Positions 36,501 through 46,190 of a stretch of DNA of 64,000 nt are shown piece after piece. Origin of the DNA: Lactococcus petauri (GTDB taxonomy: Bacteria; Bacillota; Bacilli; Lactobacillales; Streptococcaceae). Location: NCBI RefSeq assembly GCF_002154895.1, contig NZ_MUIZ01000002.1, positions 62,001 to 126,000 on the forward strand, in the 5' to 3' direction. Each line of letters opens with the position of its first letter. Within the stretch, counting starts at the first letter, position 1. The notes below the pieces were generated by a model, which saw nothing but the letters and a program-made list of their open reading frames with translations, was not told where the DNA came from and did not search any database. The translations under genes and the position numbers were made by a program.

Positions 36501-37441
36501 TAGTTAAAGATAATAGCAATAAACAGAGTCAAAGCCAAGCTGCCATTGTAAAGAATTAGATTTTTAATTTGATAATGAAAGGTTTCGCTTTTGACTTGCT
36601 TGTGGAGGAATTTTTTCATATTAGGAATCAACTCGAAGAGGATGAGCAGCATTAAGGCAGACCATATAGGCAAGATACCTAAGATTATCGCTAGACTAAC
36701 ACAAAGAGCAGGAATGATATACATGACTTTATAAAGTACTAAGCTGGCAGGAATTTTAAGATAATAAGGTAAGGTGAAACGTTGATTGCGAATGTCTTGT
36801 TCCAAATCACAAATGTTATCGGAAAGCATGACATTAAAGTTCTGACAGAAACACATAATACCTATGAGAACAATCGGAAGAAGTTGGGAAAAATCCCACG
36901 TCCAGTTCATTTTCCAGCCGTCAAATTGAATGAAAAAGTACTGTAAATCATAAGAATTAATATATACAGCGAGAAAGAAACCGAAAAATCCTTCACATAG
37001 GCCAGCTAAAATTTCACCTAAAGGAAAGCGACTGAAAGCAAAGGGGCCATAAGTATAAAAGATTGCTACAAGAAAGCAGAGGCCGCCAACGGGTAAAATG
37101 GCAAGATTGGTGATAAACATAACTGCAAGCCCAACTACGATATCGATGAAAAGAAAGAGCAGGCAAATTTTTAGTGCTAACTTAGGGTTGATATTGCGAT
37201 TGCTAATGATATTTTTCTGGGTTTTATATTCTGGATCCAGCGCTTTATGGTAGTCCATCAAATTATTCCATGCGGAAACAAAAAGATTGATGGCAGCAAG
37301 CCCAATCAGAAAAAGAAGGGTGGGTAAAAGATGAAAAGAGTGAAAATACCATAGCGAGAACATAATTCCTGCAAGTGGCGAAAGCAGAGCCACGGGTAAG
37401 GTTTGGATTCTTGTAAAGTTAAGAAATGTTTTGACGTTCAT
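36500..37441 (-). CDS. menA: UbiA-family prenyltransferase, MenA-like
   Basis: A 313-aa membrane protein with eight or nine helices. The first Asp-rich motif is NNLMDYHKALD (about 61-71) and the second is SDNICDLEQDIRNQ. It probably attaches a prenyl chain to 1,4-dihydroxy-2-naphthoate in menaquinone synthesis. The start at 37441 was chosen because homology begins there. An extended -10 (TGATATAAT) ends 7 nt before this ATG and there is no ribosome binding site, so the mRNA may be leaderless. Confidence 0.85.
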   Translation of the reverse strand: MNVKTFLNFTRIQTLPVALLSPLAGIMFSLWYFHSFHLLPTLLFLIGLAAINLFVSAWNNLMDYHKALDPEYKTQKNIISNRNINPKLALKICLLFLFIDIVVGLAVMFITNLAILPVGGLCFLVAIFYTYGPFAFSRFPLGEILAGLCEGFFGFFLAVYINSYDLQYFFIQFDGWKMNWTWDFSQLLPIVLIGIMCFCQNFNVMLSDNICDLEQDIRNQRFTLPYYLKIPASLVLYKVMYIIPALCVSLAIILGILPIWSALMLLILFELIPNMKKFLHKQVKSETFHYQIKNLILYNGSLALTLFIAIIFN

Positions 37442-37543
37442 AATGAGAATTATATCACAAAAAAAAGAGGCATTCTTAGTTGGAAAGAAAGATAGACAGT
37501 GCTCCAAGCTAAAGTACTCAAATCTCTTCAGTAAAAAGTTAAA

Positions 37544-38005
37544 TTATAATTCTTTTTGCATATTAATATCAGTAATTTCAAAACCCATTTTTTTATAGAC
37601 GTGTAAAGCTCTAGAGTTACTTCCAAAGACATGTAAAGCTAGGGATGAAAAGCCAAGTTGTTTAGCTTGAAAACTAATTAATTCAAGAGACGTAGAGCCG
37701 AAACCTTGATTTTGAAATTCTTCATAAATTTCCAAATCGTAAATAAAAGCAGTTCGAGCATTGTCTGTACTTTGAGCAATCCAAATATAACCAATGACTC
37801 CTCCCTTTTCAAGGATAGAATAAAAATAGTTATTGGGTGTTTGGAGGCCTTCAGGCAGGAGTAAATTGTATTCTGCCTGAGCCTTTGAAAAAGCCTGTTC
37901 TTCAGTCCAAGTACCGTTTAGGACTTTTTCTTTAGCAAAGGTTTCTACGGCGGAGAGCATGTAGTGTTGAAATCTTTCTTGTGTCATTTCAATAAGTTTT
38001 AGCAT
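37544..38005 (-). CDS. GNAT family N-acetyltransferase
   Basis: A 153-aa single-domain GNAT protein. The acetyl-CoA loop is visible in FQNQGFGSTSLELI (Q-x-x-G-x-G/S, about 97-110). The end HVFGSNSRALHVYKKMGFEI is typical for small-molecule acetyltransferases. Substrate unknown. AAGGAGA precedes the ATG. Divergent from sbcD. Confidence 0.88.
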   Translation of the reverse strand: MLKLIEMTQERFQHYMLSAVETFAKEKVLNGTWTEEQAFSKAQAEYNLLLPEGLQTPNNYFYSILEKGGVIGYIWIAQSTDNARTAFIYDLEIYEEFQNQGFGSTSLELISFQAKQLGFSSLALHVFGSNSRALHVYKKMGFEITDINMQKEL

Positions 38006-38191
38006 ATTTCTCCTTAATTTAAAAAATATCTGGTATGTATGAGCCTAGTTTTTCCTAAATTATACCATAGGCGAGGATAAAGAAGTGATGAATAAATATT
38101 GGCCACATGGGGAAATCTCCCCATTATTTTGTCTTTAACTTTTATGAGGTATAATAGAGGAAGCGAAAAAAGTAGAAAAGGGCTGAAATTA

Positions 38192-39364
38192 GTGAAATTT
38201 TTACATACATCAGATTGGCACATTGGCAGAACCTTGAACGGTTGGAGTCTTTTAGAAGAGCAAAAGCACGCCTTTAAAATTATGCTGGCCGCAGCCAAGC
38301 AAGAAAAGGTTGACGGTATCATTATTGCAGGAGATCTTTATGACCGGACAGTTCCGAGCGCAGCAGCTGTGACGACCTTTAACGAAATGCTGCGAGAAAT
38401 GAATATTCAGGAGAATTTTCCTATTTATGCAATTTCGGGAAATCACGACGGTGCACGACGACTAAATTATGGGCGTGAATGGATGGAATTTAACCATCTG
38501 CATTTGAATACATTATTAGAAGAAGCTTTTGTACCCATTGAAACAGCGGAGATCCAAATGTTCTTGCTTCCTTACTTTGATCCAGCTGATGTGCGTGTTT
38601 ATTTTTTACAAGCGGGTATGCCGGAAGAGGAAGTGAAAGAAATTAAAACCTTGTCTCAGGCATTAGAACTAGTACTTGAAAAAATGCGAGAAGCCTTTCA
38701 CCCTGAGAAAAAACAAATTTTAGTGACTCACTTTGCTGTGAGCCCTTCTGCAGATCAGGAGATTGAGCTGACAAGTGAAACCAAGTCCAAAGCTGGGGGG
38801 CTAGCTACTGTCACAGTCCAGCAGTTTGTGGATTTTGACTACGTTGCTTTGGGGCATATTCATACACATCATGCTTCACCCAGTGAGACAGTGCGTTATT
38901 CAGGAAGTCCTGTCAAATTTAATATCAAAGAAGCGAAAACGAAAAAAGGCTATTATATCGTAAATGTGGCGGATAAGGTTGAGACTGAGTTTTTCGAAAT
39001 TCAACCGCAGACGGATTTGGTTGCTCTTGCTGAAGAGTGGGAAACGCTTCTTGATCCAGAGTTTTACCAGCAACAACCTTTAGAATCTGCTTGGTTTGCT
39101 ATATGTATTAAAAACTTTGACCGCTTTGCTCATGCTGGGCAAAATTTACGTGCCCAACTTCAGAAAATCTATGGCACTATTGTCGAACTGGATTATGAAG
39201 ATAAAGAACGCATCATAGAGCACGAAACCCATCAAAATATGGAAATGATGAGTGAGGAAGAAATCGTGCAAAATTTCTACCAACAGGTGGCAGGAGAGGT
39301 ACTTAGTCCATTTCAGCGAACTTTTATCGAAGAAACTTTTATTGACTTGAGAGGGGAGAAGTAG
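38192..39364 (+). CDS. sbcD: Nuclease SbcCD subunit D
   Basis: A 390-aa Mre11-like nuclease. Metallophosphoesterase motifs are HTSDWHIGR (5-13), GDLYDRTVP, SGNHDGARR and ALGHIHTHH. With SbcC it trims hairpins and double-strand ends. The start is GTG (VKFLHTSDWH) at 38192 with AAAAGGG upstream; in-frame extension to 38099 overlaps the likely promoter (TATAAT near 38151). The sbcC ATG follows after 2 bp. Confidence 0.95.
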   Translation: MKFLHTSDWHIGRTLNGWSLLEEQKHAFKIMLAAAKQEKVDGIIIAGDLYDRTVPSAAAVTTFNEMLREMNIQENFPIYAISGNHDGARRLNYGREWMEFNHLHLNTLLEEAFVPIETAEIQMFLLPYFDPADVRVYFLQAGMPEEEVKEIKTLSQALELVLEKMREAFHPEKKQILVTHFAVSPSADQEIELTSETKSKAGGLATVTVQQFVDFDYVALGHIHTHHASPSETVRYSGSPVKFNIKEAKTKKGYYIVNVADKVETEFFEIQPQTDLVALAEEWETLLDPEFYQQQPLESAWFAICIKNFDRFAHAGQNLRAQLQKIYGTIVELDYEDKERIIEHETHQNMEMMSEEEIVQNFYQQVAGEVLSPFQRTFIEETFIDLRGEK

Positions 39365-39366
39365 AC

Positions 39367-42300
39367 ATGAAACCAATTTACTTAGAAATGAATTATTTCG
39401 GACCTCATGCTCACTCGGAAATTGATTTTAGAGCTTTAGATGAAGCACCATTATTTTTGATTAGCGGCGATACGGGTGCCGGAAAATCTACGATTTTTGA
39501 TGCAATGACTTATGCTCTTTTTGACAAGACGACAGGAGATCGTGAAGCGAGAGAAATGCGCAGCCAGTTTGCACAACCAGACCAACGTACCGAAGTTACT
39601 TTCTATTTTGAGCAAGGTAACTTTCTTTATAAGGTACAACGCTGTCCCGAGCAAGAAGTCTTTAAGAAAAGAGGAGTAGGCACTAAGACGGAAAAAAGTC
39701 AAGCCAGCTTAGCTATTGTAGATAGGGTATTTGGCACAGAGCAAGCCAGTTTGGCTACAAAACCGGTCGATGTTGCCAGTGAAATATATGGTCTTTTAAA
39801 TCTCAGCGCCGAGCAGTTCAAGAAAATCATTTTACTTCCACAAAATGACTTCTCACGTTTTTTAAAATCGGCCACCAATGAAAAAGAAGAAATTCTGAAG
39901 AAAATTTTTGGTACGGCAATTTTTACGGTCTTTTCTGAGGAAGTGCGGAATCAATACACAAAAAACAATCAAGAAAACGCAGCTCTTGATTCAATCTTGC
40001 AAAGCCAATATAGCTCTTCTGTCTGGACGGAGGAAGAAGCCAAGGCTTTGGAAGAATGTCCAGATAAGGAAAAATTTGAAAAAGCGTCAGAATTTCTAGA
40101 GCAAAAGCAGATGCAAGAAAGCAAGGCTCGTGACTTTGCAAAAATAGTGCAGCACCAAGTAGAAACTGTCGATAAAGCTTACGAAGATGCCTTGCTGCTG
40201 GAACAAGAGTTCCTTGAAGCAGAAAAGACTCAAAAAGAATATCAGGAAAAAATAGCAGAGCAGGCAGCGCTCTATGAGCAACAGAAAGAAGCCTACGAAG
40301 CCCGCAGCTGGGCGCAACAATTTAAGGATATTTTACGTGACTTGGAAGAGGTTGAAAAAGAACTAGAAGCTAACCAAGTACGTGAAGCTGATTATCGCTC
40401 AAAAGCCGAGCAAGAGCAGAAAATACTTGGAGAAGTGAAAAAACGTGAGCAAGACTTAGATCAGAAAGCTTCAGAATTTGGAGAAAAAGATAAGGATATT
40501 GAAGAGCTGACTCGCACGATTACGCAAGCTGAGCAGGCAGAAAAACTTATCCGACAGAAAAAAGATTTGGAGAAAAAGATTGTCCACTTGCAGCTTAAGC
40601 AAAGTGAGACAGATGTGCCCCTAAAAGAAGCACAAGTCAAACTTGATCAATTACAAAAAGAGATCCTTGATGAGAGTATCTTGCAGGCGGAAAAAGATGC
40701 TTTAAGTCGTCTAAAGTTGGACTTTCACCAGCAACTTTCTCCCTTAGCAGAATATTTGGAGCGCTTAAAACAAGAAAATCAACTTGCACAAAAGGAATTA
40801 AACTTTGCTGAGGAAAATATTACGACACTGCAGCAAGATTTCATGCTCAAACAGAAAAGTTATCAGGAAAAGCGAAAATTACGCCAAAGTCTCATGATTG
40901 CTCAACTGCAAAAGGAACTCGAAGATGGCTTACCATGTAAAGTTTGTGGTGCTACAGAACATCCTTTATCACATGTTGAGCTTGATGTTTCTGACGATGA
41001 CTTAAAAGCAGCTATGCAACAAGTTGACGAAGCTCAAGAAGCCTTTGCTGCTGCAGAAGAAAGGCAAGAAAAGGCTCAAAGCGAACTTGAAAAGGCTCAA
41101 AAAAAAGCTGCAGAAAAAGCTGAAACACTGCAAGAAATGGAGCAGAAGTTTGACCAAGCCTACCGTCAGTTTTGTCAGGCACATGAAGGCAGTTTTCCTA
41201 AAGTGTTTAGTCGCCAAGAGCTCAATATCATTTTTCAAGCTCGAGAAGACAGTTATAGGCAGAAAAGCACTGCACAAAAAGAACGTTCTCTGGAAAAAGA
41301 CAAGCTGTCTGTTTTAGTAGAAAACTTAGAAGCTGAACGTCAAGGGTTGTTTCAGGAGAGCGATAAAGTCAAGGCACAGCTCGAAACAATCGCTCAAAGT
41401 TTAGCTGAGTTTGGGCAACTGCAATCCAGTCAAGCTCTAAAAGAGCAGAAGGTTATATTGCGCCAAGAAGTCGATAACTATTATACAGAGTGCCAAGAGG
41501 TGCGTGAGAAGATAATTTCCCTTGAAAAGCGTTATGCAGAACAGAAAGCAAAACATGAAGAACGTCTGATGCGTATTGAAGAGCAAAAACTGAAGCTTCA
41601 AGAAGGACAGCGCATTATCCACAAAGCATTGGCAGCCCCAAATGCTTGGACCAATGATTTAGTCACACTGAAAAATTGGCTTGCAGAGGATAAACTTCCT
41701 GAAATTTCCAAGTTTATTAATACTTATGAACTTGAGGAGAAACGCTTGAATCGTGCTTTAGCAAAGTATGAGGAAAAATTAAGCGGTAAGCAAAGACCTG
41801 ATCTTACTGAGTTGAGAGAAGAAAAGCAAGCCCTAAACGAGCGCTATAGCCAAGCGCAAAAGGCAGTTATTGAGCTATCCAATACACGCCAACAACTCGA
41901 AACAACGGTTGCTAAGATTGAACAAATACTTGAGACACAAGGAAAGGCAGCGGATAAGGCGCGTGAAATGACTAAGCTCTACAATGCGATAGCAGGAAAA
42001 ACAGGAGATAAGCTCAAGCTTGAAACCTTTGTTGTCCAACATTATCTGGAAAAAGTTTTGATTTATGCTAACCAGCATTTCATCAATCAACTTTCCAATA
42101 ACCGCTATCGCTTTGAGTTGGCCAAAGAATCCGCCAATAAAAGGCGCGATCATGGCTTGGACATCAGCATCTATGATAATGAGACAGGTGCCTCACGTTC
42201 ATCCAATACTTTGTCGGGTGGAGAAACCTTTATTGCAGCTCTGTCAATAGCATTGGCACTGAGTGAAGTGGTGCAAAATTCTGCGCAAGGGGTTCAAATA

Positions 42301-42504
42301 GAAGCACTTTTCGTCGATGAAGGATTTGGCTCACTTGATCAAGAAACACTCCAAAAAGCCATGACAGCGCTGGAACAAATAGGAGAAAATCGTCTTGTTG
42401 GCCTTATCAGTCACGTAGAAGAAATGAAAGATTCAATCGCACAGCAACTACGTGTCGAAAAAGTCGGAGACGGACGAAGTCAGGTAAAACTCTTTTCGAA
42501 ATAA
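39367..42504 (+). CDS. sbcC: Nuclease SbcCD subunit C
   Basis: A 1045-aa Rad50-like ATPase. Walker A GDTGAGKSTIFDAMTY is at about 35-50. Long coiled coils are interrupted by the zinc hook CKVC (about 523-526). The ABC signature NTLSGGETFIAALS and Walker B ALFVDEGFGSLD are near the C-terminus. It uses ATP to position SbcD on DNA ends. Confidence 0.97.
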   Translation: MKPIYLEMNYFGPHAHSEIDFRALDEAPLFLISGDTGAGKSTIFDAMTYALFDKTTGDREAREMRSQFAQPDQRTEVTFYFEQGNFLYKVQRCPEQEVFKKRGVGTKTEKSQASLAIVDRVFGTEQASLATKPVDVASEIYGLLNLSAEQFKKIILLPQNDFSRFLKSATNEKEEILKKIFGTAIFTVFSEEVRNQYTKNNQENAALDSILQSQYSSSVWTEEEAKALEECPDKEKFEKASEFLEQKQMQESKARDFAKIVQHQVETVDKAYEDALLLEQEFLEAEKTQKEYQEKIAEQAALYEQQKEAYEARSWAQQFKDILRDLEEVEKELEANQVREADYRSKAEQEQKILGEVKKREQDLDQKASEFGEKDKDIEELTRTITQAEQAEKLIRQKKDLEKKIVHLQLKQSETDVPLKEAQVKLDQLQKEILDESILQAEKDALSRLKLDFHQQLSPLAEYLERLKQENQLAQKELNFAEENITTLQQDFMLKQKSYQEKRKLRQSLMIAQLQKELEDGLPCKVCGATEHPLSHVELDVSDDDLKAAMQQVDEAQEAFAAAEERQEKAQSELEKAQKKAAEKAETLQEMEQKFDQAYRQFCQAHEGSFPKVFSRQELNIIFQAREDSYRQKSTAQKERSLEKDKLSVLVENLEAERQGLFQESDKVKAQLETIAQSLAEFGQLQSSQALKEQKVILRQEVDNYYTECQEVREKIISLEKRYAEQKAKHEERLMRIEEQKLKLQEGQRIIHKALAAPNAWTNDLVTLKNWLAEDKLPEISKFINTYELEEKRLNRALAKYEEKLSGKQRPDLTELREEKQALNERYSQAQKAVIELSNTRQQLETTVAKIEQILETQGKAADKAREMTKLYNAIAGKTGDKLKLETFVVQHYLEKVLIYANQHFINQLSNNRYRFELAKESANKRRDHGLDISIYDNETGASRSSNTLSGGETFIAALSIALALSEVVQNSAQGVQIEALFVDEGFGSLDQETLQKAMTALEQIGENRLVGLISHVEEMKDSIAQQLRVEKVGDGRSQVKLFSK

Positions 42505-42560
42505 AATCTTTTAGTCAGAAATCAAGATAAAAAGTTCCGACTGCTTTCCAAAGTAGCCTT

Positions 42561-42589
42561 TTGAGAAAAACAATGAAATATGGTAAAAT
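42561..42589 (+). promoter_or_regulatory. obg promoter
   Basis: TTGAGA (42561-42566), a 17-bp spacer and TAAAAT (42584-42589). A small hairpin GTAGAGTT-CAA-AACTCTAC (42591-42609) begins at about the transcription start. Confidence 0.75.
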
Positions 42590-42631
42590 AGTAGAGTTCA
42601 AAACTCTACTCACAAAGGAGTGTGGAGTGAG

Positions 42632-42685
42632 ATGTATGGGAAAAAGCTTTTCCAGCAAACAGCAGTAAAAAATGATGAAGTTTAG
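42632..42685 (+). CDS. Candidate 17-aa upstream ORF in the obg leader
   Basis: ATG at 42632 follows AAGGAGTGTGGAGTGAG and encodes MYGKKLFQQTAVKNDEV. A 10-bp inverted repeat TTTTCCAGCA (42648-42657)/TGCTGGAAAA (42689-42698) brackets the second half of the ORF. Translation of the uORF would disrupt this stem. This could be a leader-peptide control element or simply an untranslated structured leader; there is no homology evidence. Confidence 0.35.
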   Translation: MYGKKLFQQTAVKNDEV

Positions 42686-42756
42686 TCCTGCTGGAAAATC
42701 GAACTCGAACCAAATAGAAGAGCGCATGCTTTTAGGAAGAAATAGGAAAAATAAAA

Positions 42757-44070
42757 ATGAGCTTGTTTTTAGATACAGCTAGAATTGAAGTAAGAGCTGG
42801 TAAAGGTGGAGACGGAGCAGTCGCTTTCCGTCGTGAAAAATACGTACCAGACGGTGGTCCTGCTGGTGGAGATGGCGGACGCGGTGGTGATATTATCTTC
42901 CGTGTCGATGAAGGGCTTTCTACTCTGATGGACTTTAAATACAACCGTATTTTCCGTGCGAAACCAGGTGAAAAAGGTATGAACAAAGGGATGCACGGAC
43001 GTGGAGCAGAAGATTTGATTGTTAAAGTTCCGCAAGGAACCACAGTCAAAGACAATGAAACAGGACAAGTAATTGTGGACTTGATTGACAAAGGTCAAGA
43101 GTTTGTCGTTGCTAAAGGTGGTCGTGGTGGACGTGGAAACATTCGCTTTGCAACACCACGTAACCCTGCACCAGAAGTTGCTGAAAACGGTGAGCCAGGG
43201 GAGCAAAAATGGCTTATGCTTGAATTGCGCGTCCTTGCTGATGTTGGCTTAGTAGGTTTCCCTTCTGTAGGTAAATCAACGCTTTTGAGTGTTGTCTCTA
43301 ATGCACGACCAAAGATTGGAGCTTATCACTTTACCACAATCACACCAAATATTGGTATGGTCCAAATCGGCTACGGTGACAGTTTCGTTATGGCGGACAT
43401 GCCTGGACTGATTGAAGGCGCACACTCAGGTGCAGGTTTAGGGATTCAGTTCTTACGTCACATCGAGCGTACACGAGTTCTCTTGCATGTTTTGGATATG
43501 TCAGGCATCGAGGAACGTGACCCTTACGAAGATTATGTAACCATCAATAAGGAATTGGAAAGTTACAATCTTCGCTTGCTTGAACGTCCACAATTGATTG
43601 TGGCCAACAAAATGGATATGCCAGATGCGCCAGAGATTCTTGCAGATTTCAAGAAAAAGTTAGCTGAAAATCTACCTGAAGGGCAAGAAATGCCTCAAAT
43701 CTTTGAAGTTTCTGGTCTAACAAAAACAGGCTTGCAAGGTCTGTTGGCACGTACAAGTGAACTCTTAGCTGAAACACCAGAATTCTTGTTGTATGAAGAC
43801 GAAGACTTCATCGATGAAGAAGCATACTATGGCTTTGAAGAAGAAGAAAAACCATTCAGTATTTCACGTGACGATGATGCCGCTTGGCGCTTGTCTGGTA
43901 CTAAGCTTGAGAAACTCTTCAAGATGACTAACTTTGACCGTGACGAATCTGTCATGAAATTTGCGCGTCAACTCCGTTCAATGGGTGTTGATGAACAACT
44001 TCGTGCAGCAGGTGCACGTGATGGTGATTTGGTACGTATCGAGAAATTTGAGTTTGAATTTGTAGATTAA
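42757..44070 (+). CDS. obg: GTPase Obg/CgtA
   Basis: A 437-aa protein. The glycine-rich Obg domain (1-158, with [19 protein letters not shown] and KGGRGGRGN segments) is followed by the GTPase domain with G1 GFPSVGKST (about 164-172), [12 protein letters not shown] and NKMD. A C-terminal OCT domain (about 350-430) follows. It is an essential factor in 50S ribosome assembly and stress signalling. It is preceded by a ~160-nt structured leader. Confidence 0.97.
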   Translation: MSLFLDTARIEVRAGKGGDGAVAFRREKYVPDGGPAGGDGGRGGDIIFRVDEGLSTLMDFKYNRIFRAKPGEKGMNKGMHGRGAEDLIVKVPQGTTVKDNETGQVIVDLIDKGQEFVVAKGGRGGRGNIRFATPRNPAPEVAENGEPGEQKWLMLELRVLADVGLVGFPSVGKSTLLSVVSNARPKIGAYHFTTITPNIGMVQIGYGDSFVMADMPGLIEGAHSGAGLGIQFLRHIERTRVLLHVLDMSGIEERDPYEDYVTINKELESYNLRLLERPQLIVANKMDMPDAPEILADFKKKLAENLPEGQEMPQIFEVSGLTKTGLQGLLARTSELLAETPEFLLYEDEDFIDEEAYYGFEEEEKPFSISRDDDAAWRLSGTKLEKLFKMTNFDRDESVMKFARQLRSMGVDEQLRAAGARDGDLVRIEKFEFEFVD

Positions 44071-44088
44071 TAGCGTAGGAGGATTGAG

Positions 44089-44256
44089 ATGGGCTTTAAG
44101 ATTATTTCTGACCGTGATGAAAACGGTGAATTTATTGCCTCAGCAGATTTTTGGACAGACGAACGGATTGATGCTTTGATTAAGAAATATAATCCCTCAG
44201 GTAAACTCCGCCTCTCTAAAGCTGCACAAGAAACAAACGAAAAAGAAGATGAATAA
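44089..44256 (+). CDS. Small conserved-context protein after obg (55 aa)
   Basis: ATG at 44089 with TAGGAGG 7 nt upstream, 18 bp after obg. It encodes 55 residues starting MGFKIISDRDENGEFIAS and ending in a charged tail (NEKEDE). It is acidic and soluble, with no membrane segment. The strong ribosome binding site, codon use like its neighbours and a terminator right after support a real gene. No family was recognised with confidence. Confidence 0.75.
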   Translation: MGFKIISDRDENGEFIASADFWTDERIDALIKKYNPSGKLRLSKAAQETNEKEDE

Positions 44257-44261
44257 AAAGA

Positions 44262-44286
44262 AGACCATGTTTTTCATGGTTTTTAT
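44262..44286 (+). terminator. Terminator after the obg operon
   Basis: AAGACCATG-TTTT-CATGGTTTTTATTTT hairpin with a T-rich tail. Confidence 0.85.
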
Positions 44287-44384
44287 TTTTATAATATGGT
44301 AGAAAACAAGAACAATTAGCTTGAATTTATAATTTAGTCTTGCTAAGCTAAATGAAGCAAGTTAAGAAACGAAAAGGAGATCAC

Positions 44385-44909
44385 ATGGCAGTAAAACTTT
44401 TTATCGCCCAAACATTAGACGGGTATATCGCTGATAAGCAGGATAATTTGGATTGGCTGATGGCTGTTGAAGGAGAAGGAGACAATGGTATATCGCGATT
44501 TCTCTCATCTGTAGATATTGTTATCATGGGCAGCAGAACTTACCAATGGCTTTTAGATCAAAAGTTAGAAACATGGCCCTATGAGGATAAAATGACTTAT
44601 GTATTTTCAAGACAAACTTGGGAAGACAAAACCAATATCAAGTTTGTGCATCCAAGTAATCTAACATCATTTGTCAAAGAGCTTCAAGGAGAAATCTGGT
44701 TAGTTGGTGGCGGTCAGCTGATTAAGGATTTCATGGAAGCTGATCTTATCGACGAGTACCAAGTAACAATTGCTCCAGTTATTTTGGGAGAAGGCATCCC
44801 GCTCTTTCCACAAGGTAATTATGCGGCAGACTTAGAGTTACAAGGAACAACAAGATACGGACAATTTGTTGAATTGGCTTATAAGCGCAAAACGAAAGCG
44901 AAAAGTTAG
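44385..44909 (+). CDS. RibD C-terminal/dihydrofolate-reductase-like protein
   Basis: A 174-aa protein with the RibD_C/DHFR fold. It starts VKLFIAQTLDGYIADKQDNL, has IVIMGSRTYQWLL (NADPH-side motif), WLVGGGQLIKDFMEADLIDEY (in part: GGGQLIKDFM) and the ending LGEGIPLF. Such YwjB/YyaP-like proteins are probable NADPH reductases of unknown substrate. The start at 44385 follows AAAGGAG. Monocistronic. Confidence 0.9.
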   Translation: MAVKLFIAQTLDGYIADKQDNLDWLMAVEGEGDNGISRFLSSVDIVIMGSRTYQWLLDQKLETWPYEDKMTYVFSRQTWEDKTNIKFVHPSNLTSFVKELQGEIWLVGGGQLIKDFMEADLIDEYQVTIAPVILGEGIPLFPQGNYAADLELQGTTRYGQFVELAYKRKTKAKS

Positions 44910-44993
44910 TTAAAATATATTTTCTCTCTTAGGAAATTTTTAAAGCTAAAATATGGATTTGACTTAAAATACTCCATATGGAATAATAAATTT

Positions 44994-46106
44994 ATGAAAA
45001 AAATAGCGATTATTGGTGGCGGCATCATCGGCATGACCTTGGCCAATTACTTAGATACAGAAAAATTTGACATTACAGTTTTTGATTCTGGCAAACATCA
45101 GGCGACAGGTGCCAGTGCAGGGATTATTTCTCCTTGGCTGTCCAAACGAAGAAATAAACAATGGTATGCTTTAGCTAAAGATGGTGCTGCCTTTTTTGAG
45201 CAACTGGTCAAAGACTTGAGCTTAGATGAAAACATTTACGAAAAGTGTGGTACGCTCTTCGTCAGAAGTCCACAAGCGCTTCAAGACCTCGAACAGCTTG
45301 CTTTAGAGCGACGTGCAACGGCACCAGAGATTGGGGAAGTGCGCCATCTCACCAAAGAAGAAACGACAAACATGCTGCCTTTGCTAAAACCTGTCGAAAG
45401 CTTATACATCTCTGGAGGCGCACGACTTGATGGAAAAGCTTACTTGCAACATCTTCGGGAACGTGCCCAAACACGCGGTGTTCGTGTAATAAGCGAAGAA
45501 GCCCAAGTCAAGAAGGAGAAGGCAAAATGGCGTGTGACTTCAGTGCAAGAGGAGGTGGAAGTAGATGAACTTGTTTTGACACCGGGACCAGCATTGAAAA
45601 CTTTACTGGATCAACTGGGTTATACAGCCAAGGTCTCGCCCCAGAAAGGGCAACTGTTGTCTTTTGAGACCAATTTTGAAACAGAGAAATGGCCGGTTGC
45701 TTTCTTAGAAGGTGAAGCCGACCTGATTCCTTTTCAAAATGGCCGTTTACTCTTAGGTGCAACACATGAAAATGAAGCAGGTTGGGATTTAGAACCGACA
45801 CAAGAAGCTTTTGAGCAACTGACTAAAGGCGTGCAGACCTTCTTAAAGGAAGATTATTTTGCAGACACAGCTTATAGCTACCGTGTCGGGACCCGCGCCT
45901 ACACTGCTGATTTTGCGCCCTTCTTTGGCCCTATAGTGCAAGAGAGAGGTTTGAATATTGCGAGTGGATTAGGTTCCTCAGGACTAACTACAGGACCTTA
46001 CATTGCCTATCTTTTAGCACAACATTTAAATGCAGATAATTCAGAATGGGATATGAACCATTATCAAAAGGAAATGGATCTCTATGTGAATAAAAAAGAA
46101 GAATGA
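44994..46106 (+). CDS. FAD-dependent oxidoreductase (DAO/DadA-like)
   Basis: A 370-aa protein. FAD-binding IAIIGGGIIGMTLANYL is at 4-20, then GASAGIISPWLS (where glycine/D-amino-acid oxidases contact the cofactor) and the C-terminal GLGSSGLTTGPYIA. It oxidises an amine or amino acid; the substrate is not evident. There is no ribosome binding site: TTGACT and AATAAT (44982-44987) end 6 nt before the ATG, suggesting a leaderless mRNA. Confidence 0.88.
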   Translation: MKKIAIIGGGIIGMTLANYLDTEKFDITVFDSGKHQATGASAGIISPWLSKRRNKQWYALAKDGAAFFEQLVKDLSLDENIYEKCGTLFVRSPQALQDLEQLALERRATAPEIGEVRHLTKEETTNMLPLLKPVESLYISGGARLDGKAYLQHLRERAQTRGVRVISEEAQVKKEKAKWRVTSVQEEVEVDELVLTPGPALKTLLDQLGYTAKVSPQKGQLLSFETNFETEKWPVAFLEGEADLIPFQNGRLLLGATHENEAGWDLEPTQEAFEQLTKGVQTFLKEDYFADTAYSYRVGTRAYTADFAPFFGPIVQERGLNIASGLGSSGLTTGPYIAYLLAQHLNADNSEWDMNHYQKEMDLYVNKKEE

Positions 46107-46190
46107 GCTTAAAAAACATTTCAAAACAAAAGACGTCTTGTAGGGTGTGTTATAATAGAAAAGATAGATTTAAAAAACAGAAAGATAATA

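Noticed and set aside
40096-41277. Several Leu/Phe-rich minus-strand ORFs opposite sbcC
   Set aside because: Composition is the expected antisense of Glu/Lys/Gln-rich coiled coils; no start signals.
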